Source: Dorea sp. AM10-31 | GTDB lineage: Bacteria > Bacillota > Clostridia > Lachnospirales > Lachnospiraceae | Direction of reading: 5' to 3' | Assembly: GCF_003435815.1 (NCBI RefSeq) | Contig: NZ_QTUV01000008.1 | Location: 62,001 to 126,000, forward strand | Length of the DNA stretch: 64,000 nt | In this document: positions 17,318 to 24,988 of the stretch, in pieces | How positions within the stretch are numbered: position 1 is the first letter of the stretch | How the letters are laid out: the number at the start of each line of letters is the position of its first letter | Position numbers and translations under genes: made by a program | Notes under the pieces: model-generated | What the model was told of the DNA's origin: nothing | What the model saw: the letters and a program-made list of their open reading frames with translations, nothing else | The model's database searches: none

Positions 17318-17518
17318 ATGAGCAAACAACATGTTGCGATATGTGAAAAAGTGGCTCTTACAATTGAAGAGGCAGCAGAATACAGTAATATCGGACAAAA
17401 CAGAATAAGTAGTCTTTTGAAAGAACCGAGATGTCCGTTTGTGCTTTACGTAGGTACGAAAAAACTTGTAAAGAGAAAAGAATTTGAAAAATTCATTTCG
17501 GAAAGTGTGGAAATATAA
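17318..17518 (+). CDS. xis: Excisionase, Tn916 Xis type
   Basis: 66-residue basic DNA-binding protein with the winged-helix pattern of Tn916 Xis: KVALTIEEAAEYSNIGQNRI at the start, then SLLKE and the wing residues KKLVKRKEFEKFI. Excisionases bend DNA at the element ends and direct the integrase towards excision. It lies between the DnaC-like gene and int. AAGGGAAGGATTTT precedes the ATG. Confidence 0.85.
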   Translation: MSKQHVAICEKVALTIEEAAEYSNIGQNRISSLLKEPRCPFVLYVGTKKLVKRKEFEKFISESVEI

Positions 17519-17551
17519 ATATAAATGAATGACAGGAGATGAAAATGAATA

Positions 17552-17580
17552 TTCACAAAAATAAGATGCTATGGTATAAT
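17552..17580 (+). promoter_or_regulatory. Strong promoter for int
   Basis: -35 TTCACA (17552-17557), 17-bp spacer, -10 TATAAT (17575-17580). The int start codon lies 42 bases downstream. Confidence 0.7.
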
Positions 17581-17622
17581 ACAAGGTACTGTATTAGGGC
17601 TTCTTATGAGAGGAGCTGAAAT

Positions 17623-18753
17623 ATGGGAAAAGATTTAAAAGGCAAAGAACTTGGCAAGGGAATATCCCAGGAAAGTACGGGATTATACTCAGCCAGATTT
17701 GTAGATCGGTTTGGAAAGAGAAAACATAAACGATTCAAAAAGCTGCAAGAATGCAGAGCGTGGATTGCTGATGCAACTTATGTGGATGAACACAGTGATA
17801 TTTCAATGCCATCAGATATGCTGGTCGATCAATGGTTTGATTATTGGATTGGGATAAAAAAGAAAACAGTCCGTTCCAATACTGTTCGCAATTATACGGA
17901 GAGATATATTAAAAATATTAAACCGGTAATTGGGGAGATGCCACTATCAGACGTGAAACCACTTCACTGTCAGAAAATATTTTATGATATGGCAGATCAG
18001 GAGTATCGTACATCTACAATTTATCAGGCAAGAATTGCAGTATACAACATGTTTGAGTATGCAAAAGAAAATGAAGTCTTGTGTAGCAATCCCTGTAAAA
18101 AATCTGTGAAAAGTGATATGGGAAAGCCATCTGAGAAGAAGGTTGCTTTAACAAGAGACATACAAAAGACATTTTTACAATATGCAGAAGATCAAAGCTA
18201 TGAAAATCAGTATCGTTTTATACTACAAACCGGATTGCGAACAGGCGAATTGGTAGGATTGAAATGGGAAGATGTCGATTTTAAATCTAAAACAATTCAG
18301 ATTCGCAGAAGTATGGAATATCGTTACAGTGCAAAGGAGTGGCGTATCGGAGAACCAAAGAGTAAATCAGGTTACCGTACAATACCTTTAACAGAAGAAG
18401 CGGTTACTATACTAAAAAAACAAAAAGAAAAGAATAAGAGGATTTCAGAAATTTCAACAGAATGGGAAGAGTTTGTGTTTCTGTGTCGAAAAGGGACACC
18501 AGTTAAGAACAGTACATATGATACAGCGCTGTTTAAAATCTGTGATAAAGCAAAAATTCCAAGATTTTCGATGCATATCTTGAGACATACTTTTGCTACC
18601 AGATGTATTGAAGCAGGAATGAAACCGAAAACACTTCAGATGTTACTGGGCCATTCGAATATTGGAATTACGATGAACTTATATGTTCATACTACCGAGG
18701 AAGAAAAGAAAAAAGAAATGGACTTGGTAGCAGAAGCACTTATGGCAATGTAA
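17623..18753 (+). CDS. int: Tyrosine integrase, Tn916 family
   Basis: Catalyses integration and excision of the element. 376 residues: an N-terminal arm-binding domain (about 1-65, GLYSARFVDRFGKRKHKRF), a core-binding SAM-like domain (about 66-165), and a catalytic domain with the full set Arg206 (TGLRTGE), His318 and Arg321 (HILRH), His344 (LLGHS) and nucleophile Tyr354 (MNLYVH). The gene is intact. AGAGGAGCTGAAAT precedes the ATG. It reads out through the right end into ychF, only 83 bases further on, with no terminator between. Confidence 0.95.
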   Translation: MGKDLKGKELGKGISQESTGLYSARFVDRFGKRKHKRFKKLQECRAWIADATYVDEHSDISMPSDMLVDQWFDYWIGIKKKTVRSNTVRNYTERYIKNIKPVIGEMPLSDVKPLHCQKIFYDMADQEYRTSTIYQARIAVYNMFEYAKENEVLCSNPCKKSVKSDMGKPSEKKVALTRDIQKTFLQYAEDQSYENQYRFILQTGLRTGELVGLKWEDVDFKSKTIQIRRSMEYRYSAKEWRIGEPKSKSGYRTIPLTEEAVTILKKQKEKNKRISEISTEWEEFVFLCRKGTPVKNSTYDTALFKICDKAKIPRFSMHILRHTFATRCIEAGMKPKTLQMLLGHSNIGITMNLYVHTTEEEKKKEMDLVAEALMAM

Positions 18754-18773
18754 TGGCCCACTAAATGGCCCAC
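18754..18773 (+). repeat. Right pair of TGGCCCAC motifs, probable integrase arm sites
   Basis: TGGCCCAC at 18754-18761 and 18766-18773, with the same 12-bp periodicity and orientation as the left pair; the first begins directly at the int stop. Confidence 0.6.
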
Positions 18774-18836
18774 TTACAAAAATAAGTGTGCCGAAATCCC
18801 TTGAAATTAAAGGATTTATAGGAGGAATATAGAAAG

Positions 18837-19937
18837 ATGAAATTAGGAATCGTAGGACTTCCAAATGTAGGAAAAAGTACATTATTTAACTCATTAACAA
18901 AAGCAGGAGCAGAGTCCGCAAACTATCCGTTCTGCACGATTGATCCGAACGTCGGCGTCGTTACCGTGCCGGATGAGAGACTGAACGTTCTGGGAGAGAT
19001 GTATCATACAAAGAAGATCATTCCGGCGGCAATCGAATTTGTTGATATTGCGGGTCTTGTTAAGGGAGCATCCAAAGGAGAGGGACTTGGCAACCAGTTC
19101 CTTGCAAATATCCGTGAAGTAGATGCAATCGTACATGTTGTCAGATGTTTTGAGGATAGCAATATTGTACATGTAGACGGAAGTGTAGATCCACTGCGGG
19201 ATATCGAGACGATCAATTTGGAACTGATTTTTTCTGATCTGGAGATCCTGGAGCGTAGAATTGCAAAGACTACAAAAGTTGCAAGAAATGACAAGACAGC
19301 AGCAAAAGAACTTGCGCTGTTAGAGAAGATCAAAGCACATCTGGAAGATAACCGTCTTGCGAAGACATTTGACGGAGCAGAAGATGAAGAAGAGGAAGAG
19401 TGGTTAAAGAGCTACAATCTTCTGACATACAAACCGGTTATTTATGCAGCAAATGTTGCAGAAGATGATCTGGCAGATGACGGAGCAAATAACAAGGGCG
19501 TGCAGGAAGTAAGAGAATACGCAGCAAAAGAGCAAAGTGAAGTATTTGTTGTATGTGCACAGATTGAACAGGAGATTGCAGAGCTGGATGATGATGAGAA
19601 GAAGATGTTCTTAGAAGATCTCGGATTAACAGAATCCGGACTGGAAAAACTGATCAAAGCCAGCTACAAACTGCTCGGACTGATCAGCTATCTGACAGCC
19701 GGCGAGCCGGAAGTCCGTGCATGGACGATTACAAAAGGAACAAAAGCACCGCAGGCAGCAGGTAAAATCCACACAGACTTTGAACGAGGATTTATCCGTG
19801 CAGAGGTTGTATCTTACGATGATCTGATGGAATGCGGAAGCCATACAGCAGCAAAAGAAAAAGGACTGATCCGCCTGGAAGGAAAAGATTACGTTGTCCA
19901 GGATGGAGACATCATGCTGTTCAGATTTAATGTTTAA
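18837..19937 (+). CDS. ychF: Redox-regulated ATPase YchF (Obg family)
   Basis: Universally conserved ribosome-associated P-loop protein that prefers ATP. 366 residues with G1 [11 protein letters not shown] at 7-17, the G3 region [17 protein letters not shown], a helical coiled-coil insert with an Asp/Glu-rich loop, and the C-terminal TGS-like domain ([26 protein letters not shown]). The altered nucleotide motif typical of YchF (NVAEDD rather than NKxD) is present. The first six codons appear to have been supplied by the integrated element; TAGGAGGAATATAGAAAG precedes the start. Confidence 0.96.
   Translation: MKLGIVGLPNVGKSTLFNSLTKAGAESANYPFCTIDPNVGVVTVPDERLNVLGEMYHTKKIIPAAIEFVDIAGLVKGASKGEGLGNQFLANIREVDAIVHVVRCFEDSNIVHVDGSVDPLRDIETINLELIFSDLEILERRIAKTTKVARNDKTAAKELALLEKIKAHLEDNRLAKTFDGAEDEEEEEWLKSYNLLTYKPVIYAANVAEDDLADDGANNKGVQEVREYAAKEQSEVFVVCAQIEQEIAELDDDEKKMFLEDLGLTESGLEKLIKASYKLLGLISYLTAGEPEVRAWTITKGTKAPQAAGKIHTDFERGFIRAEVVSYDDLMECGSHTAAKEKGLIRLEGKDYVVQDGDIMLFRFNV
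18846..18853 (+). other. Putative right attachment core
   Basis: GGAATCGT inside codons 4-6 of ychF, identical to 6396-6403. If crossover occurs here, the element supplies the ribosome site and first codons now used by ychF. The core is short, so the exact boundary is uncertain. Confidence 0.5.
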
Positions 19938-19981
19938 GAGAAATAATAAAAGGAAAAGTTAAGAAGGGAAGAAAACAGAAC

Positions 19982-20890
19982 ATGCATAAAACCATTGATT
20001 TTCCCAATCTTGGTATCCACTTGAAAAATGTGGGCAATCACATTTCTATAGGCGGTTTTGATATTGCTTTTTATGGAATAATTATTGGTCTGGGGATTCT
20101 GGCAGGAATCCTGATCGCAGCAGCCGAAGCGAAACGGACGAAACAGAATTCGGAGACCTATTTTGATCTGACACTTTATGCAGTCGTATTTGCGATTATT
20201 GGTGCGCGCGCATATTATGTGGTATTTTCCTGGAATATGTACAAAAATGATCTGAAAAGCATCCTGAATATCCGGGAAGGCGGTCTGGCGATTTACGGTG
20301 GTGTGATTGCAGCTGTGATTACAGTTGTTGTATTTGCAAAAGTTAAGAAATTATCGGCGGCGGTGCTGTTCGATACTGCCAGCCTGGGACTGGTGGCAGG
20401 ACAGATGATCGGACGCTGGGGTAATTTCTTCAACCGGGAAGCATTCGGAGAATATACGAATGGCTTATTCGCAATGAAACTTCCGACGGATGCAGTACGC
20501 CCGTCGGATATTACTGATTTAATGCGCAGACATATGCAGTACAAAAATGGAACGTCATACATTCAGGTGCACCCGACATTTCTGTATGAATCACTCTGGT
20601 GTCTGATGGTGCTGTTCATCATGCTGTTATACCGCAGACACAAAAAGTTTAATGGAGAGGTATTCTTAGTCTATCTGTTCGGATATGGGCTGGGACGCGT
20701 ATGGATCGAGGGACTCAGAACAGATCAGTTACTGTTTCCGGGCACATCGATTCCGGTATCGCAGGTACTTGCAGGAGCGCTTGTAATTGTTTCGGCATCA
20801 CTGATTATATTCTGGCATATCCGGCAAAAAAGAATGGAAAATGAACAGGTTGTACAGGAAAAGGAACAAAATAACAGAGAGAATTACTAG
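19982..20890 (+). CDS. lgt: Prolipoprotein diacylglyceryl transferase
   Basis: Integral membrane enzyme that transfers diacylglycerol from phosphatidylglycerol to the lipobox cysteine, the first step of lipoprotein maturation. 302 residues, about seven membrane segments, with the Lgt signature around GRWGNFFNREAFG, the ARAYYV region and YGLGRVWIEGLR near the C-terminus. The lipoprotein ApbE further on is a likely substrate. It lies 44 bases after ychF. Confidence 0.95.
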   Translation: MHKTIDFPNLGIHLKNVGNHISIGGFDIAFYGIIIGLGILAGILIAAAEAKRTKQNSETYFDLTLYAVVFAIIGARAYYVVFSWNMYKNDLKSILNIREGGLAIYGGVIAAVITVVVFAKVKKLSAAVLFDTASLGLVAGQMIGRWGNFFNREAFGEYTNGLFAMKLPTDAVRPSDITDLMRRHMQYKNGTSYIQVHPTFLYESLWCLMVLFIMLLYRRHKKFNGEVFLVYLFGYGLGRVWIEGLRTDQLLFPGTSIPVSQVLAGALVIVSASLIIFWHIRQKRMENEQVVQEKEQNNRENY

Positions 20891-20916
20891 ACTTTTAAAT
20901 ATAATCGGACTATAAT
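20888..20916 (+). promoter_or_regulatory. Probable nifJ promoter
   Basis: -35 TAGACT (20888-20893), 17-bp spacer, -10 TATAAT (20911-20916), 56 bases before the start codon of the large oxidoreductase gene. Confidence 0.5.
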
Positions 20917-20972
20917 AAATATACACGTCAAAATACAGTGATATGTACAAAATTTAAGGAGGAACAACAAAA

Positions 20973-23900
20973 ATGGCAAGAAAAATGAAGACCATGGATG
21001 GTAACCAGGCTGCAGCTCATGCATCATATGCATATACAGAAGTTGCTGCAATTTACCCTATCACACCATCATCTGTTATGCCAGAACATGTAGATGAATG
21101 GGCAACAGAAGGAAGAAAGAACATATTTGGACAGACTGTTCAGGTAACAGAGATGCAGTCAGAGGCAGGTGCTGCAGGAGCTGTACACGGATCTCTTTCC
21201 GCTGGAGCTTTAACAACAACATTTACAGCATCTCAGGGATTATTGTTGATGATTCCTAACTTATATAAAGTAGCTGGAGAACAGCTTCCGGGTGTATTTA
21301 ACGTATCTGCTCGTGCACTTGCTAGTCATGCACTGAACATTTTCGGAGATCACTCAGATGTTTACGCCTGTCGTCAGACTGGTGCTGCAATGCTTTGCGA
21401 ATCCAGTGTACAGGAAGTAATGGACTTAACACCAGTTGCACACTGTGCAGCATTAAAAGGAAAACTTCCATTCATCAACTTCTTTGATGGATTCCGTACT
21501 TCTCACGAGATCCAGAAAATTGAGACATGGGATTACGAAGATCTGAAAGATCTGGTAGATGTGGATGCAATCGATGAGTTCAGAAATCATGCACTGAATC
21601 CAAATCATCCATGCCAGAGAGGTTCTGCTCAGAACCCGGATATTTTCTTCCAGGCAAGAGAAGCATGTAACCCATATTATGATGCTATGCCGGCAATCGT
21701 TCAGGAGTACATGGATAAAGTTAATGCTAAGATCGGAACAGATTACAAACTGTTTAACTACTACGGAGCTGCTGATGCTGAGAAAGTTATCATCGCTATG
21801 GGTTCTGTATGTGATACAATTGAAGAGACAATCGATTACTTAACAGCAGCAGGCGAGAAAGTCGGAGTTGTTAAAGTACGTCTGTACAGACCATTCTGCG
21901 CACAGGCACTCATCGATGCAATTCCGGATACTGTTAAATACATCAATGTACTTGACAGAACAAAAGAGCCAGGAGCACAGGGAGAGCCATTATACCTCGA
22001 TGTTGTTTCTGCATTAAAAGGATCTAAATTCGATGCAATTCCGGTTAACGGAGGACGTTACGGATTAGGATCTAAAGATACAACACCTGCACAGATCGTT
22101 GCAGTATTTGAGAACGCAGACAAAGACAGATTTACAATCGGTATCAACGATGATGTTACAAATCTTTCTCTTGAAGTTGGTGCACCACTGGTTACAACAC
22201 CGGAAGGAACAATCAACTGTAAGTTCTGGGGACTTGGAGCTGACGGTACCGTAGGAGCTAACAAGAACTCTATTAAGATTATCGGTGACAATACAGATAT
22301 GTATGCACAGGCTTACTTCGATTATGACTCTAAAAAGTCTGGCGGTGTTACAATGTCTCACTTGCGTTTCGGTAAGAAGCCAATCAAATCTACTTACCTG
22401 ATCCACAAGGCAAACTTTGTAGCATGTCACAACCCATCTTATGTTAATAAATACAATATGGTTCAGGAATTAGTTGACGGAGGAACATTCCTTCTGAACT
22501 GTTCATGGGATATGGAAGGTCTTGAGAAACATTTACCGGGACAGGTAAAAGCATTCATTGCTGACCATAATATCAAATTCTACACAATTGATGGTATCAA
22601 GATTGGTAAAGAGATCGGACTTGGCGGACGTATCAATACAGTCCTTCAGTCAGCATTCTTCAAACTGGCATCTATCATTCCGGAAGAAGAAGCAATCGAT
22701 CTGATGAAGAAAGCAGCAAAAGCTACGTACGGAAGAAAAGGTGACAAGATTGTACAGATGAATTACGATGCAATCGATGCCGGTGCAAAACAGGTTGTTG
22801 AGATTGAAGTTCCGGAATCTTGGAAATCTTGTGAAGACGAAGGATTATTCACACCGGAAGTTAAAGGTGGAAAAGATGACGTTGTAGCATTTGTTAAGAA
22901 TGTTCAGTCTAAAGTAAATGCACAGGAGGGTAATAACCTGCCGGTATCTACATTTACAGATTATGCAGATGGTTCTACACCGTCAGGTAGTGCAGCATAT
23001 GAGAAACGTGGTATCGCAGTAGATATCCCGGTATGGCAGTCAGAGAACTGTATCCAGTGTAACCGTTGTGCATACGTTTGTCCGCATGCAGTTATCCGTC
23101 CGGTAGCTCTTACAGAGGATGAACTTGCAAAGGCTCCGGAAGGAACAAAAGCAATTGATATGATTGGTATGCCTGGAATGAAATTCACAATGACTGTATC
23201 AGCTTATGACTGTACAGGATGTGGATCTTGTGTAAACGTTTGCCCAGGTAAGAAGGGTGAGAAAGCTCTTGTTATGGCAAACATGGAAGAGAATGCTAAA
23301 GAACAGGATGTATTTGACTTCGGACGTGAGATCGAAGTAAAACCAGAAGTTGTAGCTAAATTCAAAGCTAACACTGTTAAGGGAAGCCAGTTCAAACAGC
23401 CACTGCTTGAGTTCTCAGGAGCTTGTGCAGGATGTGGAGAAACTCCTTATGCAAAATTGATCACTCAGTTATTCGGTGACAGAATGTACATCGCTAACGC
23501 AACAGGATGTTCTTCTATCTGGGGTAACTCTTCACCGTCTACACCATATACAATCAACGAGAAAGGACAGGGACCGGCTTGGTCTAACTCACTGTTCGAA
23601 GACAACGCAGAGTTTGGATATGGTATGTTGCTTGCTCAGAAAGCAATCAGAAAGAGACTGAAAGAAGAAGTAGAAGCTGTAGCTGCAAGCGACAAGGCTT
23701 CAGAGGCAGCAAAAGCTGCTTGCCAGGAATACCTGGATACATTTAACTGCGGAGTTACAAACGGAGATGCTACAGACAAATTAGTTGCAGCATTAGACGG
23801 ATGTGACTGTGATACATGCAAAGATATTGTTAAAAACAAAGACTTCCTTGCTAAGAAATCCCAGTGGATCTTCGGTGGTGACGGATGGGCTTACGATATC

Positions 23901-24509
23901 GGATTCGGTGGAGTTGACCACGTGTTAGCAAGTGGTGAAGACATCAACGTCATGGTATTCGATACAGAAGTTTACTCTAATACAGGTGGACAGTCTTCTA
24001 AAGCTACTAAGACTGGTGCTACAGCTCAGTTCGCAGCAGGCGGAAAAGAAACTAAGAAGAAAGACCTTGCAAGCATGGCAATGAGCTACGGATATGTATA
24101 CGTTGCACAGATTGCTATGGGTGGAGACTTCAACCAGACTGTTAAAGCAATTTCAGAGGCTGAGGCTTATCCGGGACCATCACTGATCATTGCATACGCT
24201 CCATGTATCAACCATGGTATCAAGAAAGGTATGAGCAAAGCTCAGACAGAGGAACAGTTGGCAGTAGAATGTGGATACTGGAACAACTTCAGATTCAATC
24301 CTGCAGCAGAAGGCAATAAGTTCACTCTGGACAGCAAAGAGCCTAAGGAAGAAGATTATCAGGCATTCCTTGACGGAGAAGTTCGTTACAATGCCCTGAA
24401 GAGAGCTAATCCGGAGAAGGCTGCAAGACTGTTCGCTAAGAACGAGGCTGAGGCTATGGAAAGATATGATTATCTGAAGAAACTGATCACTCTGTACGGA
24501 GAAGAATAA
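20973..24509 (+). CDS. nifJ: Pyruvate:ferredoxin (flavodoxin) oxidoreductase
   Basis: Single-chain PFOR that decarboxylates pyruvate to acetyl-CoA, CO2 and reduced ferredoxin, a central anaerobic step. 1178 residues contain all domains: pyrimidine-binding domain I (YAYTEVAAIYPITPSS), domain II and the gamma domain with FGKKPI, two [4Fe-4S] clusters in domain V (CIQCNRCAYVCP and CTGCGSCVNVCP), the proximal-cluster cysteines CAGCGET, and the thiamine-diphosphate motif GDGWAYDIGFGG...N. Codon use is strongly biased, in line with high expression. A good promoter precedes it and a strong terminator follows. Confidence 0.97.
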   Translation: MARKMKTMDGNQAAAHASYAYTEVAAIYPITPSSVMPEHVDEWATEGRKNIFGQTVQVTEMQSEAGAAGAVHGSLSAGALTTTFTASQGLLLMIPNLYKVAGEQLPGVFNVSARALASHALNIFGDHSDVYACRQTGAAMLCESSVQEVMDLTPVAHCAALKGKLPFINFFDGFRTSHEIQKIETWDYEDLKDLVDVDAIDEFRNHALNPNHPCQRGSAQNPDIFFQAREACNPYYDAMPAIVQEYMDKVNAKIGTDYKLFNYYGAADAEKVIIAMGSVCDTIEETIDYLTAAGEKVGVVKVRLYRPFCAQALIDAIPDTVKYINVLDRTKEPGAQGEPLYLDVVSALKGSKFDAIPVNGGRYGLGSKDTTPAQIVAVFENADKDRFTIGINDDVTNLSLEVGAPLVTTPEGTINCKFWGLGADGTVGANKNSIKIIGDNTDMYAQAYFDYDSKKSGGVTMSHLRFGKKPIKSTYLIHKANFVACHNPSYVNKYNMVQELVDGGTFLLNCSWDMEGLEKHLPGQVKAFIADHNIKFYTIDGIKIGKEIGLGGRINTVLQSAFFKLASIIPEEEAIDLMKKAAKATYGRKGDKIVQMNYDAIDAGAKQVVEIEVPESWKSCEDEGLFTPEVKGGKDDVVAFVKNVQSKVNAQEGNNLPVSTFTDYADGSTPSGSAAYEKRGIAVDIPVWQSENCIQCNRCAYVCPHAVIRPVALTEDELAKAPEGTKAIDMIGMPGMKFTMTVSAYDCTGCGSCVNVCPGKKGEKALVMANMEENAKEQDVFDFGREIEVKPEVVAKFKANTVKGSQFKQPLLEFSGACAGCGETPYAKLITQLFGDRMYIANATGCSSIWGNSSPSTPYTINEKGQGPAWSNSLFEDNAEFGYGMLLAQKAIRKRLKEEVEAVAASDKASEAAKAACQEYLDTFNCGVTNGDATDKLVAALDGCDCDTCKDIVKNKDFLAKKSQWIFGGDGWAYDIGFGGVDHVLASGEDINVMVFDTEVYSNTGGQSSKATKTGATAQFAAGGKETKKKDLASMAMSYGYVYVAQIAMGGDFNQTVKAISEAEAYPGPSLIIAYAPCINHGIKKGMSKAQTEEQLAVECGYWNNFRFNPAAEGNKFTLDSKEPKEEDYQAFLDGEVRYNALKRANPEKAARLFAKNEAEAMERYDYLKKLITLYGEE

Positions 24510-24540
24510 GATTTGACAAGAAAATCATAAAGCATATAAG

Positions 24541-24573
24541 AATGTGGCAGTCATTTATGGCTGCCACATTTTT
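24541..24573 (+). terminator. nifJ terminator
   Basis: AATGTGGCAG (24541-24550), 10-base loop, CTGCCACATT (24561-24570), then T-rich. Confidence 0.85.
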
Positions 24574-24592
24574 GCATGTTATAGCGACGAGG

Positions 24593-24622
24593 AAAATCTG
24601 CCATTCTTGCGTGGCAGATTTT
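24593..24622 (+). other. Second perfect hairpin after nifJ
   Basis: AAAATCTGCCA (24593-24603), 8-base loop, TGGCAGATTTT (24612-24622), perfect. It may be a back-up bidirectional terminator. Confidence 0.6.
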
Positions 24623-24651
24623 GACGATCACTGATAAAAAAATAATAGTTG

Positions 24652-24680
24652 TTGACATCAGCGAAGAAAAATGTAAAAAT
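24652..24680 (+). promoter_or_regulatory. Promoter of the lysine-riboswitch transcript
   Basis: -35 TTGACA (24652-24657), about 17-bp spacer, -10 AAAAAT (24675-24680), weak. It lies about 22 bases upstream of the aptamer. Confidence 0.5.
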
Positions 24681-24700
24681 AGAGAATGTGAATAACAGAA

Positions 24701-24866
24701 CTTGATAGAGGTGCGGATTTCATCAGTAAGGAAGAACGATAGTTTGGAAGACTGTTCTTTCAGAAAGGGGGATTTGCCGAAGGAGTCAGATATTCCGGAT
24801 CTGATTTCTGGGACGCAGACAGAAGATGTTGCGTACTGTCACAGGAATGTGGAGCGCTATCACAGT
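24701..24866 (+). promoter_or_regulatory. Lysine riboswitch (L-box)
   Basis: Conserved L-box segments occur in order: GATAGAGGTGCGGA with the following CATCAGTA, a hairpin GAACGATAGTTTGGAAGACTG region, GGGGGATTTGCCGAAGGAG, then TGTCACAGGAATG and TGGAGCGCTATC at the 3' side. The P1 stem pairs TGATAG (24703-24708) with CTATCA (24857-24862). An intrinsic terminator follows at 24910-24955, giving the classic lysine-dependent termination layout. Confidence 0.9.
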
Positions 24867-24909
24867 ATGAGAGTCGAAGAAGAGAATTTATATTTGAGAA
24901 TTGACGATT

Positions 24910-24956
24910 ATGCCATGAACGCGCAGAAAAGATGTGTTGTTCATGGTATTTTTTTG
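24910..24956 (+). terminator. Riboswitch-controlled terminator
   Basis: ATGCCATGAAC (24910-24920) pairs with GTTCATGGTAT (24939-24949) with one G-T pair, followed by a T-run. It ends 33 bases before the transporter start codon. Confidence 0.85.
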
Positions 24957-24988
24957 GCAAATAAAAGGAAGAAAAGAGAGGAAAAAAG

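Larger units (their letters stand above)
6404..18853. mobile_element. Integrative element in the 5' end of ychF, about 12.4 kb, with defence cargo
   Basis: Bounds are inferred from GGAATCGT at 6396-6403 and 18846-18853, each inside a copy of the ychF start. Inside are a tyrosine integrase next to the right end, a Tn916-type excisionase, RepA and DnaC-like replication genes, and cargo (ABC-3C genes, restriction-modification fusion, ASCH protein). Paired TGGCCCAC motifs with 12-bp periodicity sit near both ends. Much of the content is clearly richer in A+T than the flanks. I see no relaxase, coupling protein, conjugation or phage structural gene, so transfer would need a helper. Confidence 0.7.
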
